Under the pieces are notes generated by a model. That model ran no database searches. It was given only the letters and a program-made list of their open reading frames with translations, and had not been told where the DNA came from. This document shows positions 28,152-37,463 of a stretch of DNA of 64,000 bases, piece after piece. Made by a program: the position numbers and the translations under genes. Origin of the DNA: DATCHW01 sp963806045 (GTDB lineage Bacteria > Bacteroidota > Ignavibacteria > Tepidaquicellales > Tepidaquicellaceae); assembly GCA_963806045.1 (NCBI GenBank), contig CAWDWP010000004.1, positions 1 to 64,000 of the forward strand. Reading direction: 5' to 3'. Within the stretch, counting starts at the first letter, position 1. Each line of letters begins with the position of its first letter.

Positions 28152-29188
28152 TGTCAGTAAAGAATAAAAAAAATGTATTATCGATATCGCTTTCAATATT
28201 TGCAACTTTTTTCATTTTTATAGTTTTACTTTTGATTATAGGCAAAAATCCTGTCGAAATTTTCGGACTCCTTTTTCAGGATGTGTTTGCAAGCGGATAT
28301 GGAATAGGGCAGACATTGCTGAAGACCACACCATTGATTATTTGCGGATGCGGGCTCGCTATATGTTTCCACGCATCACTATTTAATATAGGAGCAGAAG
28401 GTCAGTTAAACGCCGGCTCTTTTGTTATGGCAATAACAGCATTAAAATTATCGAGCTTGCCACTTTTCATTGTCCTGCCAGTTAGTATTTTGATGGGATT
28501 TGTTGTTAGTGGTATGATTGGTTTAATTCCTGCAGTAATAAAAATCAAAAAAGGTGTGAGCGAAGTTATTACAACGATTATGCTCAACTTTGTTGTTCTG
28601 GGTTTAGTGAATTATCTTCTGCTTGATTTTTTTGCAGTGAAATCCACTATGAGAACGGAAAAACTTCCTGATAATCTGCTTATCCCAAAACTTTCAGATT
28701 TTTTTAATCTCTTTCAGGGTTCATCTGTAAATCTCACATTCTTCTTTGCCATAGCGCTTGCGATTTTCGTTTATTTTTTAATTTATAAAACAAAATTCGG
28801 ACTTAAGCTGAGGGCTGTTGGATTCAATGAAACCGCATCAAAATACATCGGTATAAAAAATAATTCGGTTATCATTATAGCTTTTTTCGTAGGAGCCGGT
28901 ATCACATCGCTAGTTGGTTTAAATTTCATTATGGGTTATAAAGGATATTATGAACTGGGTTTTTCGAATAATCTTGGATTCACGGCAATTGCCGTTACAT
29001 TACTTGCAAAGAATAATCCAATTGGAATTATATTTTCTGCCCTGTTATTCGGAGTTCTTGATTATGGAGGTTTGACAATAAATCAACAGGTCCCGAAAGA
29101 AATTATGTTTGTAGTTCAGGCATTGATTATTCTTTCAATTATTTCTATTGATAAAATTGTTGATAATTATTACAAACCGAAGATATGA
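28148..29188 (+). CDS. BMP-family ABC transporter permease (first)
   Basis: A 346-residue polytopic inner-membrane protein with about eight to ten hydrophobic segments and the family signature GLAICFHASLFNIGAEGQL near residues 63-81, plus GLKLRAVGFNETASKYIGI. This is the BPD_transp_2 permease type of simple-sugar/nucleoside importers (YufP, NupB). It starts with ATGATG overlapping the ATPase stop, and its own end overlaps the next permease by ATGA, so all three are translationally coupled. The substrate is inferred only from family. Confidence 0.88.
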   Translation: MMSVKNKKNVLSISLSIFATFFIFIVLLLIIGKNPVEIFGLLFQDVFASGYGIGQTLLKTTPLIICGCGLAICFHASLFNIGAEGQLNAGSFVMAITALKLSSLPLFIVLPVSILMGFVVSGMIGLIPAVIKIKKGVSEVITTIMLNFVVLGLVNYLLLDFFAVKSTMRTEKLPDNLLIPKLSDFFNLFQGSSVNLTFFFAIALAIFVYFLIYKTKFGLKLRAVGFNETASKYIGIKNNSVIIIAFFVGAGITSLVGLNFIMGYKGYYELGFSNNLGFTAIAVTLLAKNNPIGIIFSALLFGVLDYGGLTINQQVPKEIMFVVQALIILSIISIDKIVDNYYKPKI

Positions 29189-30096
29189 CTGAAATAATTA
29201 CAAATATTTTTACATTGGCATTTTTTGCGCAGATAATAAGATTGTTCACACCATATTATCTTGGTGCCAGTGCAGCAAATTTTTCTGAGCGTTCAGGAAT
29301 AATAAATATTTCAATTGAAGGCTTTATGATTTCTTCTGCTTTCAGTTATGCATTCTTTGCGATTACCACCGGAAATTCTCTGCTTGCACTATTATTGGCT
29401 ATAGTTACAAATATCATATTAAGTTTTTTCTTCTCAATATTTACAATAAAACTTAAATTGAATCATATTGTTACAGGCGTTGGGTTCAATCTTTTAATGG
29501 CTGGCTTATCGAAATTTTTAATAGTCTATATATTCAACAGTTCAAGTAATACTCCCCGGTTTGATGATTTACCGAATGTTCCATTACTGAAAGAAATACC
29601 TCATATTGGTGAAGTGATATCGGACTATATAATAATTTTTTCAATAGCTCTGCTTTTCATTTCAAACTTCATTTTATTCAAAACTAAATTCGGGTTGAGA
29701 CTTCGTTCAGCGGGTGAAAATCCTGAAGCGGGGGATTCACTGGGTATCCTTGTCAGGAAATATAAACTATATGGTGTTTTGATATGCGGCACTCTTAGCG
29801 GGTTAGCAGGTGCATGGCTCGCAGGAAATCAGAATTCGTATAGTGACGGAATGATTGCCGGTAGAGGTTATATAGCGTTAGCTGCAATGATAATCGGGAA
29901 GTGGAAACCTACTAATATATTTTTCGCCTGCTTAATGTTTGCTTTCTTTGAGGCGCTTGAAATCTCACTTCAGATTTCAGGTACAGATATTCCATCACAG
30001 CTTGTTCAGATAGTTCCTTATGCGATTACAATTATAGTTCTGGTTACATTTGTGGCAAAGACTAAGCCGCCTGCAGCGGACGGGGTACCATATTAA
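29185..30096 (+). CDS. BMP-family ABC transporter permease (second)
   Basis: A 303-residue membrane protein of the same BPD_transp_2 family, corresponding to YufQ/NupC-type permeases. Visible motifs are the N-terminal GASAANFSERSGIINISIEG, LNHIVTGVGFNLL, GLRLRSAGENPEAGDSLGI and the glycine-rich GTLSGLAGAWLAG. It forms the second half of the membrane channel with the preceding gene. It ends 62 bp before the convergent NAD kinase gene; a short GCAGAG/CTCTGC hairpin lies between them without a T run. Confidence 0.88.
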   Translation: MTEIITNIFTLAFFAQIIRLFTPYYLGASAANFSERSGIINISIEGFMISSAFSYAFFAITTGNSLLALLLAIVTNIILSFFFSIFTIKLKLNHIVTGVGFNLLMAGLSKFLIVYIFNSSSNTPRFDDLPNVPLLKEIPHIGEVISDYIIIFSIALLFISNFILFKTKFGLRLRSAGENPEAGDSLGILVRKYKLYGVLICGTLSGLAGAWLAGNQNSYSDGMIAGRGYIALAAMIIGKWKPTNIFFACLMFAFFEALEISLQISGTDIPSQLVQIVPYAITIIVLVTFVAKTKPPAADGVPY

Positions 30097-30158
30097 ACAA
30101 GAGGTATTTATTATGACGCAGAGCGGGGGAGACTCTGCTAAAAAGGGTGAAGTTTTAA

Positions 30159-31049
30159 TTAATTACTTTTGTTGAAATTATTTCCTTTTTGGTATTTTCT
30201 TTTATCAGCACCCCATAAAAGTTTTTTATTTAATGTCTGGAAGTAAGTCCGATTTAGTTTTTTAATTACTTTGATTGTATGTTCTGCTTTGAATAAATGA
30301 AAATCTGCAGGTGAGTCAAAAATTGTAGAATTAAATCCGTCAAGTGTTTGTCTTATTTTTCCCTCGCTCCTTGCGGTTATCTTTATTTCACCATCATCAG
30401 GAACTATAATTGGTCTCAGGTTCAGTGTATGCGGAGAAATCGGGGTTACTAAAAAAACTTTGCTGGATGGCGATACAATGGCTCCTCCTGATGATAATGA
30501 ATAACCGGTAGAGCCTGTCGGGGTCGAGATAATTATTCCGTCAGCGACAAATCTTACTACTTTTTCTTTGTTGTAAAATACTTCCATTTCAATCATCCTG
30601 ATTGAGTTGCATTTATCAATAACAACCTCATTCAACCCGTACAACTTTTTCTTATTAGCACTTTTTACGCCAATTAAACATAAATCCTGAACTTTATATT
30701 TTTTATTAAGAATATCTAAAATGAAATTGTTAATCTCTTCGGGACCTATTTCAGCCATGAATCCAAGACTGCCGAGGTTGACACCCAGTATAGGAATAGC
30801 TTTATTTCCAATAAGACTTGCGGTATTTAAAAAAGTGCCATCCCCACCAAGCGAAATTACTATATCAGATTTATTTAAAAGACTTCTTACGGAATCTGTC
30901 TTCCTCTTCAGAATAGTATTTTTAATTAGCGGACTCAATTTTTGCTCAAATAAAAAATCAATCTTTTTTTCCATAAGAAAATTTAAGAGACCGTTAAGTA
31001 CCGGAACAGTACTTTCCTTTGTGGGATTACCTAATATGCCAAACTTCAT
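30159..31049 (-). CDS. nadK: NAD kinase
   Basis: A 296-residue ATP-NAD kinase that makes NADP. The GGDGT motif lies at residues 68-72, followed by the NEVVID motif and the second diagnostic block (DGIIISTPTGSTGYSLSSGG). The C-terminal basic tail (KLLWGADKRKYQKGN) is as in other family members. The protein is cytoplasmic. It is preceded on the same strand by a DUF1844 gene 23 bp away, suggesting a shared transcript. Confidence 0.95.
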   Translation of the reverse strand: MKFGILGNPTKESTVPVLNGLLNFLMEKKIDFLFEQKLSPLIKNTILKRKTDSVRSLLNKSDIVISLGGDGTFLNTASLIGNKAIPILGVNLGSLGFMAEIGPEEINNFILDILNKKYKVQDLCLIGVKSANKKKLYGLNEVVIDKCNSIRMIEMEVFYNKEKVVRFVADGIIISTPTGSTGYSLSSGGAIVSPSSKVFLVTPISPHTLNLRPIIVPDDGEIKITARSEGKIRQTLDGFNSTIFDSPADFHLFKAEHTIKVIKKLNRTYFQTLNKKLLWGADKRKYQKGNNFNKSN

Positions 31050-31072
31050 AAAATAATTATTTATTCAATTTC

Positions 31073-31366
31073 CTAATTTTCAGAAGCTTGCTGAGGTGTT
31101 GCTCCGGGTTTGGCAGATTCCTCGACAAAGTTAAGCCTTAGATCTGATAGAACTTGTGTCAGAAATCTGCTTTCATCATCACTTACATTACTCTTTGTTT
31201 TCTCTTTTAGCATCTCTATCATATCAATTGACATTCTTGCTGCATCAAGATCTCTGTCCACTTTTTCAGTAAGGGGATTTTTTAGTTTACCCATTTGCAT
31301 CATAGCCTGCATCTGGAAAGTATAAATTAAGGAGTAAAATAAAGGTGAGTTTTTATCGTCTGTCAT
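31073..31366 (-). CDS. DUF1844 protein
   Basis: A 97-residue protein with the DUF1844 pattern: FYSLIYTFQMQAMMQMGKL near the N terminus, then a helix containing AARMSIDMIEMLKEKTK, then SRFLTQVLSDLRLNFVE. The family is widespread and of unknown function. No signal peptide or membrane segment is obvious. It sits between nadK and the O-antigen ligase gene on the same strand, with 23 and 39 bp gaps. Confidence 0.85.
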   Translation of the reverse strand: MTDDKNSPLFYSLIYTFQMQAMMQMGKLKNPLTEKVDRDLDAARMSIDMIEMLKEKTKSNVSDDESRFLTQVLSDLRLNFVEESAKPGATPQQASEN

Positions 31367-31405
31367 AAATATATGTTTTTTTTAATTCAATTAATTCAAA
31401 TATAG

Positions 31406-32671
31406 TTATTTAGAAATATTATTAACATTTATTAATCTGTCTGTCGAATTCTCCGGTGACGGGAAATTTTTCTGATTTAGTTTTAAAATAACAAATGGAA
31501 CAGCAATCAGGAAGAAAAATACAGTCATCACTTCGTGATCACCGAACATCCATTCGAAAATTCCGGCTATATGAAATGCAATATTTGTCAGAATGCTTCC
31601 CAGTATAAACGCCCTGTCAACATTGTCCCCGGGTATTTTGTAGATTTTTAACTGTGCCAGAAAAATTGAAACAAAATATCCTATGTATGCAATAAAACCA
31701 AAAATTCCTGTTGTAACAAGTATCATCATATAATTACTATGCAGATGTGCACCTTCTCCGTGCCGGTCAATTGATTTATACATTTTATAGACCTGAGTTA
31801 TCTGATTATCACCGACTCCCGTCAAGGGATGATCTTTGAACATTTTAATTCCGGTTTCCCACATTATAATTCTGCTTTCATTACTCGGATGCTTAGGGTC
31901 AAAAATGCTTGTAACTCTTTCTTTATACGATTGTGGCAGGAAAATTGCTCCTGCAACGAGAATAATAATATATGCAATCAAAAATTTTCTATTAAAAAAT
32001 CCGTAAATAAGAAGACAAATGAAAAGAGACAGAAATACATTTCTTGATTGAGTCAAAAGCATCGAGATTATTATAGGCAACAAAGCTAAGATAAGATAAG
32101 TTCTCCCGATTATTAATTTTTTACTTGCAATTATAGCAGGGAATACTGAAAGAACGATAAACATTTTCATTTCACCTGATGTGAGTGGATAAGCAAAATA
32201 TTCTATTCTTATTTCCGATGCGGTTGTAGTTTTCAGTAATTCGTTCAGGGAAAGTATGTATTTGATTATTTCATAAACCGAGATAACCGAAAATATTAAT
32301 AAGACGATTACAATTATCCTGTACAAATCCTCTTTTGAAGATATTTTGATAATGGTAACAAAAAATATAAGAAACAGGAGAAGCCTTTTCAGTCCGATAA
32401 AAGCACCATCAGGAATAACAGCAAAAATTCTGGAAATAACCTCGAAGAATAAATATATCAGTAGAAAAATATTCGATATTTTTAATTCTTTGAAAGTATT
32501 CTTATCAAAATTAATTTTTCTTTCATAAATAATCTGTATTATCCAGAGTCCTCCCCAGATACCAAAAGCTATCGAAGAAATTGCAATTGAAAAGGAAATC
32601 GAAAATACCTGGATTGTCAGAAATGAAAGTATTAATAAATTAAATATGTAAGATATTTTGTTATTATCCAA
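31406..32671 (-). CDS. O-antigen ligase/polymerase family membrane protein
   Basis: A 421-residue protein with about ten to twelve transmembrane helices and the large periplasmic loop characteristic of the Wzy_C/WaaL family, including SRIIMWETGIKMFKDHPLTG and the conserved GDNQ...GEGAHLHSNYMMIL (histidine-containing motif). WaaL enzymes join O-antigen to lipid A-core in the periplasm; Wzy enzymes polymerise it. The gene lies with three glycosyltransferase-type genes on the minus strand, supporting an LPS role. Ligase versus polymerase cannot be decided from sequence alone. Confidence 0.83.
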   Translation of the reverse strand: MDNNKISYIFNLLILSFLTIQVFSISFSIAISSIAFGIWGGLWIIQIIYERKINFDKNTFKELKISNIFLLIYLFFEVISRIFAVIPDGAFIGLKRLLLFLIFFVTIIKISSKEDLYRIIVIVLLIFSVISVYEIIKYILSLNELLKTTTASEIRIEYFAYPLTSGEMKMFIVLSVFPAIIASKKLIIGRTYLILALLPIIISMLLTQSRNVFLSLFICLLIYGFFNRKFLIAYIIILVAGAIFLPQSYKERVTSIFDPKHPSNESRIIMWETGIKMFKDHPLTGVGDNQITQVYKMYKSIDRHGEGAHLHSNYMMILVTTGIFGFIAYIGYFVSIFLAQLKIYKIPGDNVDRAFILGSILTNIAFHIAGIFEWMFGDHEVMTVFFFLIAVPFVILKLNQKNFPSPENSTDRLINVNNISK

Positions 32672-32688
32672 AATTATTTATTCGCATT

Positions 32689-33441
32689 TTAGCTTTTCTT
32701 ATCGTTTTGGATTTGCCAGATTTTCATATAAGTCAGCATATTTGTAATTATATGAAAATTTACAACCATTAAGCCTGTGATTCCATCAAGAAATCCTCCT
32801 TTGAATATATATCCCTGAATAAATGCCAGGGTTGGTCTGAACAGCATATTGAAGAAATTGATTTTCTTGTTTTTGGATTTTTCAATTGATTGTAAAGTGG
32901 AATAATGATTTACTTTTTGCATATACTCACTGATGGATGAAACTGTATAATGAAGTAAATCATTTTTCATTATTTCTGTTTCACCTTCCACTTCGTATTT
33001 CTCGTGAACTAATCTTTCTGAAACGGTTGCCCGTTTTTTAAAAAGTCTCAATTGGTAATCAGGATACCAGCCGCCATGTTTAACCCACTTATTTAAGAAA
33101 AAACTTTTCCTGGGCATTTTGTAACCTGCAAAATTATTTGTTTCGGAATTAATTTTTTCTTTAATCTCATCAGCAAGCAAAGGTGAGCATCTTTCATCTG
33201 CATCAATGGAGAAAACCCATTCACTGCTGCATTTTGATAAAGCAAATTGCCTTTGTGAAGCGAAACTTTCCCATTCATTCTGAAATATTTTAACTTCAAA
33301 TTTTGAAGCAATCTCGATTGTTTTATCTTTACTGTAACTATCAACGAGAATTATTTCATCAGCCCAAAGAATGCTTTTAATACATTCCCCGATGTTATTT
33401 TCTTCGTTTCCGCATATTATAGCTACCGAGAGTTTTTCCAT
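32689..33441 (-). CDS. Family 2 glycosyltransferase (WaaE/KdtX-like)
   Basis: A 250-residue GT2 enzyme. The GT-A fold landmarks are visible: AIICGNEENNIGECIKSI at the N terminus, DEIILVDSYSKDKT, and the metal-binding FSIDADERC motif, then GGWYPDYQLRLFKK. This pattern matches the WaaE/KdtX group, which adds glucose to the LPS inner core. The C-terminal part has a hydrophobic segment that could associate with the inner membrane. The start shares one base with the upstream stop (TAATG), so it is coupled to the preceding glycosyltransferase gene. Confidence 0.87.
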   Translation of the reverse strand: MEKLSVAIICGNEENNIGECIKSILWADEIILVDSYSKDKTIEIASKFEVKIFQNEWESFASQRQFALSKCSSEWVFSIDADERCSPLLADEIKEKINSETNNFAGYKMPRKSFFLNKWVKHGGWYPDYQLRLFKKRATVSERLVHEKYEVEGETEIMKNDLLHYTVSSISEYMQKVNHYSTLQSIEKSKNKKINFFNMLFRPTLAFIQGYIFKGGFLDGITGLMVVNFHIITNMLTYMKIWQIQNDKKS

Positions 33442-34535
33442 TATTTGAGGAAGCTTATATATTTTTTTCTTTGATATTCAAATGAGAATTTTTCTATTTG
33501 TTCATATTTATTTATTTTTTCCATAAACAAATTCTTATCGGAAGCAATATCATTTATTCTATCAATAAAGTTATCATAATTATAAAAAAAAGCAACATTT
33601 CTGAAATCTTCAATTTTTTCCATTGAATTATGCATTAACAAAGGTTTTCTGAAACTGAAAGCAAGGGTATATGCTCCTGAAATCTTGCTTGTGCTGTATT
33701 CTTTGAAATATTTAATTGCAGGGTCTATTAACGGCATTATTAAGTCTGATTCATAAATTTTTTCTAAATACTCTTTCTCATCAATATAATCATCATAAGT
33801 CTTTATGATTTTATCTAGATTATAGTCCTTTACCAATTTGACAATTTCTTTGCCTTCTTCGTTTCTTGGACTACCGAGAAAAATAAATCTTATATTTGGT
33901 GATAACTTCTTGATATTATCTCTCACCGTATTCAGCAAAAACTTGTAATTCTTCCTATCAACTGAAACCTCGCCCGGAATACAAATTAACAATTTATTAC
34001 TTAAATGTTCATTGCTTTTATTTTGATAAGGAATAAAAAACGGATATAAAGATTTTACAGTTATCTTTTTTGATTCCAATTTTTTTGAATAATCCTCGAT
34101 GTAATCATTCAGGACTAAATATTTTCTGATTTTATATGAAATAGTCTTTTGTGTAAAACTATTGAATAATCTCTCAGCCTCATGCAAAATCCCGATAAAA
34201 TTTATTTTGCTCCAAAAAAATGCATAAACAATATTTCTTGCAAGTATTCCCTGTGCTGTATTGAGGATTATATTTTTTATGTTATTCTCTTTCGAATAAC
34301 TTTTCAAATTACTTGTGAAAATCTTTCGCTCAATAGCATTATCGAATTTAAACCTTTGGATTTCAATATCATTTCCTATAATTTCCGAATCAATTGTGAG
34401 ACCATCATTTATCCAAAGTACAGGATCGTATCCGCTTTCTTTGAGAAATAAAATCTGCGCATAAAGAATGTCCTGATGAGATTTTGAATGCTCTAATAAT
34501 ATTACCTTTTCTCTATCAGAATTCATATTTGTCAT
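33441..34535 (-). CDS. Putative GT-B glycosyltransferase of the LPS cluster
   Basis: A 364-residue protein that is not a clear match to a named family. The pattern of an N-terminal Rossmann-like half (EKVILLEHSKSHQDILYAQI) and a C-terminal half with NIRFIFLGSPRNEEGKEI, SDLIMPLID and an acidic TSKISGAYTLAFSFRKPL region is typical of GT-B transferases, with the latter resembling the donor-binding site. It overlaps both neighbours by a single base (TAATG), placing it firmly in the LPS operon. The specific sugar transferred is unknown. Confidence 0.65.
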   Translation of the reverse strand: MTNMNSDREKVILLEHSKSHQDILYAQILFLKESGYDPVLWINDGLTIDSEIIGNDIEIQRFKFDNAIERKIFTSNLKSYSKENNIKNIILNTAQGILARNIVYAFFWSKINFIGILHEAERLFNSFTQKTISYKIRKYLVLNDYIEDYSKKLESKKITVKSLYPFFIPYQNKSNEHLSNKLLICIPGEVSVDRKNYKFLLNTVRDNIKKLSPNIRFIFLGSPRNEEGKEIVKLVKDYNLDKIIKTYDDYIDEKEYLEKIYESDLIMPLIDPAIKYFKEYSTSKISGAYTLAFSFRKPLLMHNSMEKIEDFRNVAFFYNYDNFIDRINDIASDKNLFMEKINKYEQIEKFSFEYQRKKYISFLK

Positions 34536-35530
34536 TAATTAAGATTATATACATCATCAACTTTAATATCGTCAATATTGTAAGTCTTCGACTGAATATA
34601 ATGCTGGTTATTCAATAGAGGAGCCCATTCGAAACCGTTAGTGGGACCGAAAAGTGAAATAGTATTTATTCCGGAAAATCCTGCAAGATGCATCACTCCC
34701 GTATCATTTGTAACATATAAGTTTAATCTTTTTAGAAGTGCTGTTAATTTTTTAAATTCAAAATTCTCCGCAGCAACTGCATTTATATTACTTGCTTTAA
34801 GTTCCCGTATCAATGTATCAGTAATTTTTTTATCAATATAGCCAGAGGTTATCAAAACATTGCATTTGTATTTGATATGAAGTTTCTCAATCAGTTCCAA
34901 AAAGTTTTTAACGTCCCAGATATTTCGTACTTTTCCGGCTCCGGGATGAAATCCGAACATAGGTCTGTTAACATCCTGAAAACTGTTTTTAATAAAATCA
35001 TCTGCAATTTTGATATCTTCAGATTCTAGATTGATTTCAATTTTTTCAACTTCTGTCCCATTCGATTCACACCCTATCATTTTTACTACTTCAAGAATCC
35101 TGTGAACCTGATGAACTTTATTTTTATTCCAGTCGAATTCTCCTTTGATATTTAAAAGATAATGCAGCTTATTAAACTCTTCATCAATTCTTTTAACCCC
35201 AACTCTTGTTTTAGCTTTTGACAGGAAATTTATAATATTGGATGTTCTGGATATATTCAATGTTGATGGAACAATTCCGAAATCATATTTAATGTTTCTG
35301 ACTTCTTTCAGGAATTCCAGATATTCTTTTAACGATTTCTTTTCAAATATTAAGATTTTATCGATAAAAGGATTTATCTTTTTGAATGGTATTTCATAAT
35401 TCGTCGGAGCAGTAATGAGTGTAATATGTGATTCAGGAAATTTTTGCTTAATAGCTTTATACATTGGTATCGAGCATAATAAATCCCCCAGCTGATTATT
35501 TTGCTGTCTAACTATTAAGAAATATTCCAT
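34535..35530 (-). CDS. Family 9 glycosyltransferase (ADP-heptose:LPS heptosyltransferase type)
   Basis: A 331-residue GT-B enzyme of the heptosyltransferase family. It has the N-terminal acceptor-side motif QLGDLLCSIPMYKAIK, PMFGFHPGAGKVRNIW in the middle and the donor-binding LYVTNDTGVMHLAG followed by SLFGPTNGFEWAP. Such enzymes add heptose or related sugars to the LPS core at the inner membrane. It is the first gene of the four-gene minus-strand cluster; 109 AT-rich bases separate it from the divergent clpB gene and presumably contain both promoters. Confidence 0.87.
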   Translation of the reverse strand: MEYFLIVRQQNNQLGDLLCSIPMYKAIKQKFPESHITLITAPTNYEIPFKKINPFIDKILIFEKKSLKEYLEFLKEVRNIKYDFGIVPSTLNISRTSNIINFLSKAKTRVGVKRIDEEFNKLHYLLNIKGEFDWNKNKVHQVHRILEVVKMIGCESNGTEVEKIEINLESEDIKIADDFIKNSFQDVNRPMFGFHPGAGKVRNIWDVKNFLELIEKLHIKYKCNVLITSGYIDKKITDTLIRELKASNINAVAAENFEFKKLTALLKRLNLYVTNDTGVMHLAGFSGINTISLFGPTNGFEWAPLLNNQHYIQSKTYNIDDIKVDDVYNLN

Positions 35531-35639
35531 TAAGTATATGAATTTACAATAACAATATACAATTTACATAATGACTAATTAAGTTGTAATTGAAAAATTA
35601 ATTAATTGTATGTAACTTTTTGAATTAATATTAAAACAA

Positions 35640-36959
35640 ATGAACATTAACCTAAATAAATTTACTTTAAAATCGCAGGAAGCGTTACAGAACGCTCAGG
35701 AAATTGCCTCAAATTATTCAAATCAAATTGTAGAACCGGAGCATTTATTTGCTGCACTTATACAGGAGAAGGAAGGTTTAGTAGGTTCTATTATCATGAA
35801 ACTCGGAACCGGAAAAGAGCTTATGCAAATTCGCTCAGGAGAGCTTCTTGAAAGTATGCCAAAAGTTTCAGGTGCTGGAATCGGAAACCAATCAATATCG
35901 AGAGAACTAACTGTTATTCTGGAAAATGCAATAAAAGAAGCCGGAATAATGAAAGATGAATATGTCTCAGTTGAACATATGCTTATTGCTCTCTCTGACA
36001 GCAAGAACTCAAGAATAGGAGAACTACTCAGGTCAGAAGGAATAACGAAAGAAAATATATTAAAAGTATTAAGAGAAGTTAGAGGCTCAGGTCGGGTTAC
36101 AGGACAGAATCCCGAGGAAACATTTCAATCTCTTCAAAAGTATGGAAGAAATTTGAATGAACTTGCTCACCGCGGCAAATTAGATCCGGTTATCGGCAGG
36201 GAGGAAGAAATCAGAAGAGTATTGCAGGTCTTATCACGCAGAACAAAAAATAATCCGGTTTTAATTGGTGAACCGGGTGTTGGAAAAACGGCAATTGCAG
36301 AGGGTTTAGCTATCAGGATTGTTCAGGGGGATATTCCGGAAAACCTGAAAGATAAAGAAATAATAGCTCTTGATATGGGTGCTTTGATTGCGGGCGCACA
36401 ATTCCGTGGTCAGTTTGAAGAGAGACTAAAGTCTGTATTAAAAGAAGTACAGGATTCAGATGGGAAAGTGATTTTATTCATAGATGAATTGCACACTGTC
36501 ATTGGGGCAGGAGCAGTTTCAGGGTCTATGGATGCTTCAAATCTGCTTAAGCCTGCTCTTGCAAGAGGAGACTTAAGATGTATCGGGGCGACGACACTTG
36601 ATGAATACCGGAAATACATTGAAAAAGATGCTGCTCTGGAAAGAAGATTCCAGCCTGTTTTAATAACCGAACCCGATGTAGAAGATACTATATCCATTCT
36701 TAGAGGACTGAAAGAAAAATATGAAATTCATCACGGTGTAAGGATAACCGATTCTGCAATTATAGCCGCAGCACAGTTATCAGACAGGTATATCTCTGAC
36801 AGATTTCTGCCTGATAAAGCAATCGACCTGATAGATGAAGCTGCTTCGAAGCTCAGAATAGAGATTGATTCCTTGCCTGAGGAACTCGACGATATCCAGA
36901 GAAAGATTAAACAGCTTGAAATAGAAAAAGAAGCTCTTAAAAGAGAACTAAGGTCGTAA
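35640..36959 (+). CDS. clpB: ClpB-type AAA+ disaggregase, truncated after the first ATPase domain
   Basis: Only 439 residues, about half of a normal ClpB (about 860). The N domain (about 1-145) and NBD1 are complete, with Walker A GEPGVGKT at residues 210-217, Walker B VILFIDE at about 277-283 and the arginine-finger region LERRF. The M-domain coiled coil begins (ELDDIQRKIKQLEIEKEALK) and stops at RELRS. No NBD2 sequence exists in any frame before gcvH, whose start is 73 bp on. ClpB resolubilises aggregates with DnaK and normally needs both ATPase rings and the M domain. Either this is a real deletion, a specialised short form, or an assembly join that lost the rest. Confidence 0.85.
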   Translation: MNINLNKFTLKSQEALQNAQEIASNYSNQIVEPEHLFAALIQEKEGLVGSIIMKLGTGKELMQIRSGELLESMPKVSGAGIGNQSISRELTVILENAIKEAGIMKDEYVSVEHMLIALSDSKNSRIGELLRSEGITKENILKVLREVRGSGRVTGQNPEETFQSLQKYGRNLNELAHRGKLDPVIGREEEIRRVLQVLSRRTKNNPVLIGEPGVGKTAIAEGLAIRIVQGDIPENLKDKEIIALDMGALIAGAQFRGQFEERLKSVLKEVQDSDGKVILFIDELHTVIGAGAVSGSMDASNLLKPALARGDLRCIGATTLDEYRKYIEKDAALERRFQPVLITEPDVEDTISILRGLKEKYEIHHGVRITDSAIIAAAQLSDRYISDRFLPDKAIDLIDEAASKLRIEIDSLPEELDDIQRKIKQLEIEKEALKRELRS

Positions 36960-37032
36960 AATAAGGAATTGAATTAAAACTCTTATTTTCTTAACTTTAA
37001 CGTTTCTATTTTTATAAATAAACTATAATAAA

Positions 37033-37413
37033 ATGAATATACCGGAAAATCTAAAGTATACAAAAGATCATGAGTGGTTAAAATTGGAAGATAAAATAGG
37101 AATTATCGGTATTACTGATTATGCACAAAAGGAACTTGGTGATATTATATATCTCGATATTACCTCAAGTATCGGAGACGTTGTTAAGCAGGGTGATTCC
37201 ATTGGAACAATAGAAGCAGTAAAAACTGTATCCGAAGTCTTCAGCCCGGTTTCCGGAAAAGTTATAGATATTAATTCAGGTATCAATGATAATCCTTCCG
37301 TTATTAACCAGGACCCGTATAATGGAGGCTGGATAATAAAAATAGAGCCAAACAATCAGGATGAATTAAGCAACCTGCTTTCAGTGGATGCTTATAAGGA
37401 AATTGCAGGATAA
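37033..37413 (+). CDS. gcvH: Glycine cleavage system H protein
   Basis: A 126-residue lipoyl-carrier protein of the glycine cleavage system. The lipoylation site is Lys64 in the EAVKTVSE motif; the N-terminal TKDHEWLK and the downstream VNQDPY-like NQDPYNGGW motifs are also present. It shuttles the aminomethyl group between the P, T and L proteins, none of which is in this window. Length is normal. It follows the truncated clpB with 73 AT-rich bases, enough for its own promoter. Confidence 0.95.
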   Translation: MNIPENLKYTKDHEWLKLEDKIGIIGITDYAQKELGDIIYLDITSSIGDVVKQGDSIGTIEAVKTVSEVFSPVSGKVIDINSGINDNPSVINQDPYNGGWIIKIEPNNQDELSNLLSVDAYKEIAG

Positions 37414-37463
37414 TCCGGTATCTAATATGAGGTTAGAGGTAGATTTGTTAAGACTAAATAAAA

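Noticed and set aside
30097..30158. GCAGAG/CTCTGC hairpin between the permease and nadK as a terminator
   Set aside because: The stem is only 6 bp and no T run follows on either strand.
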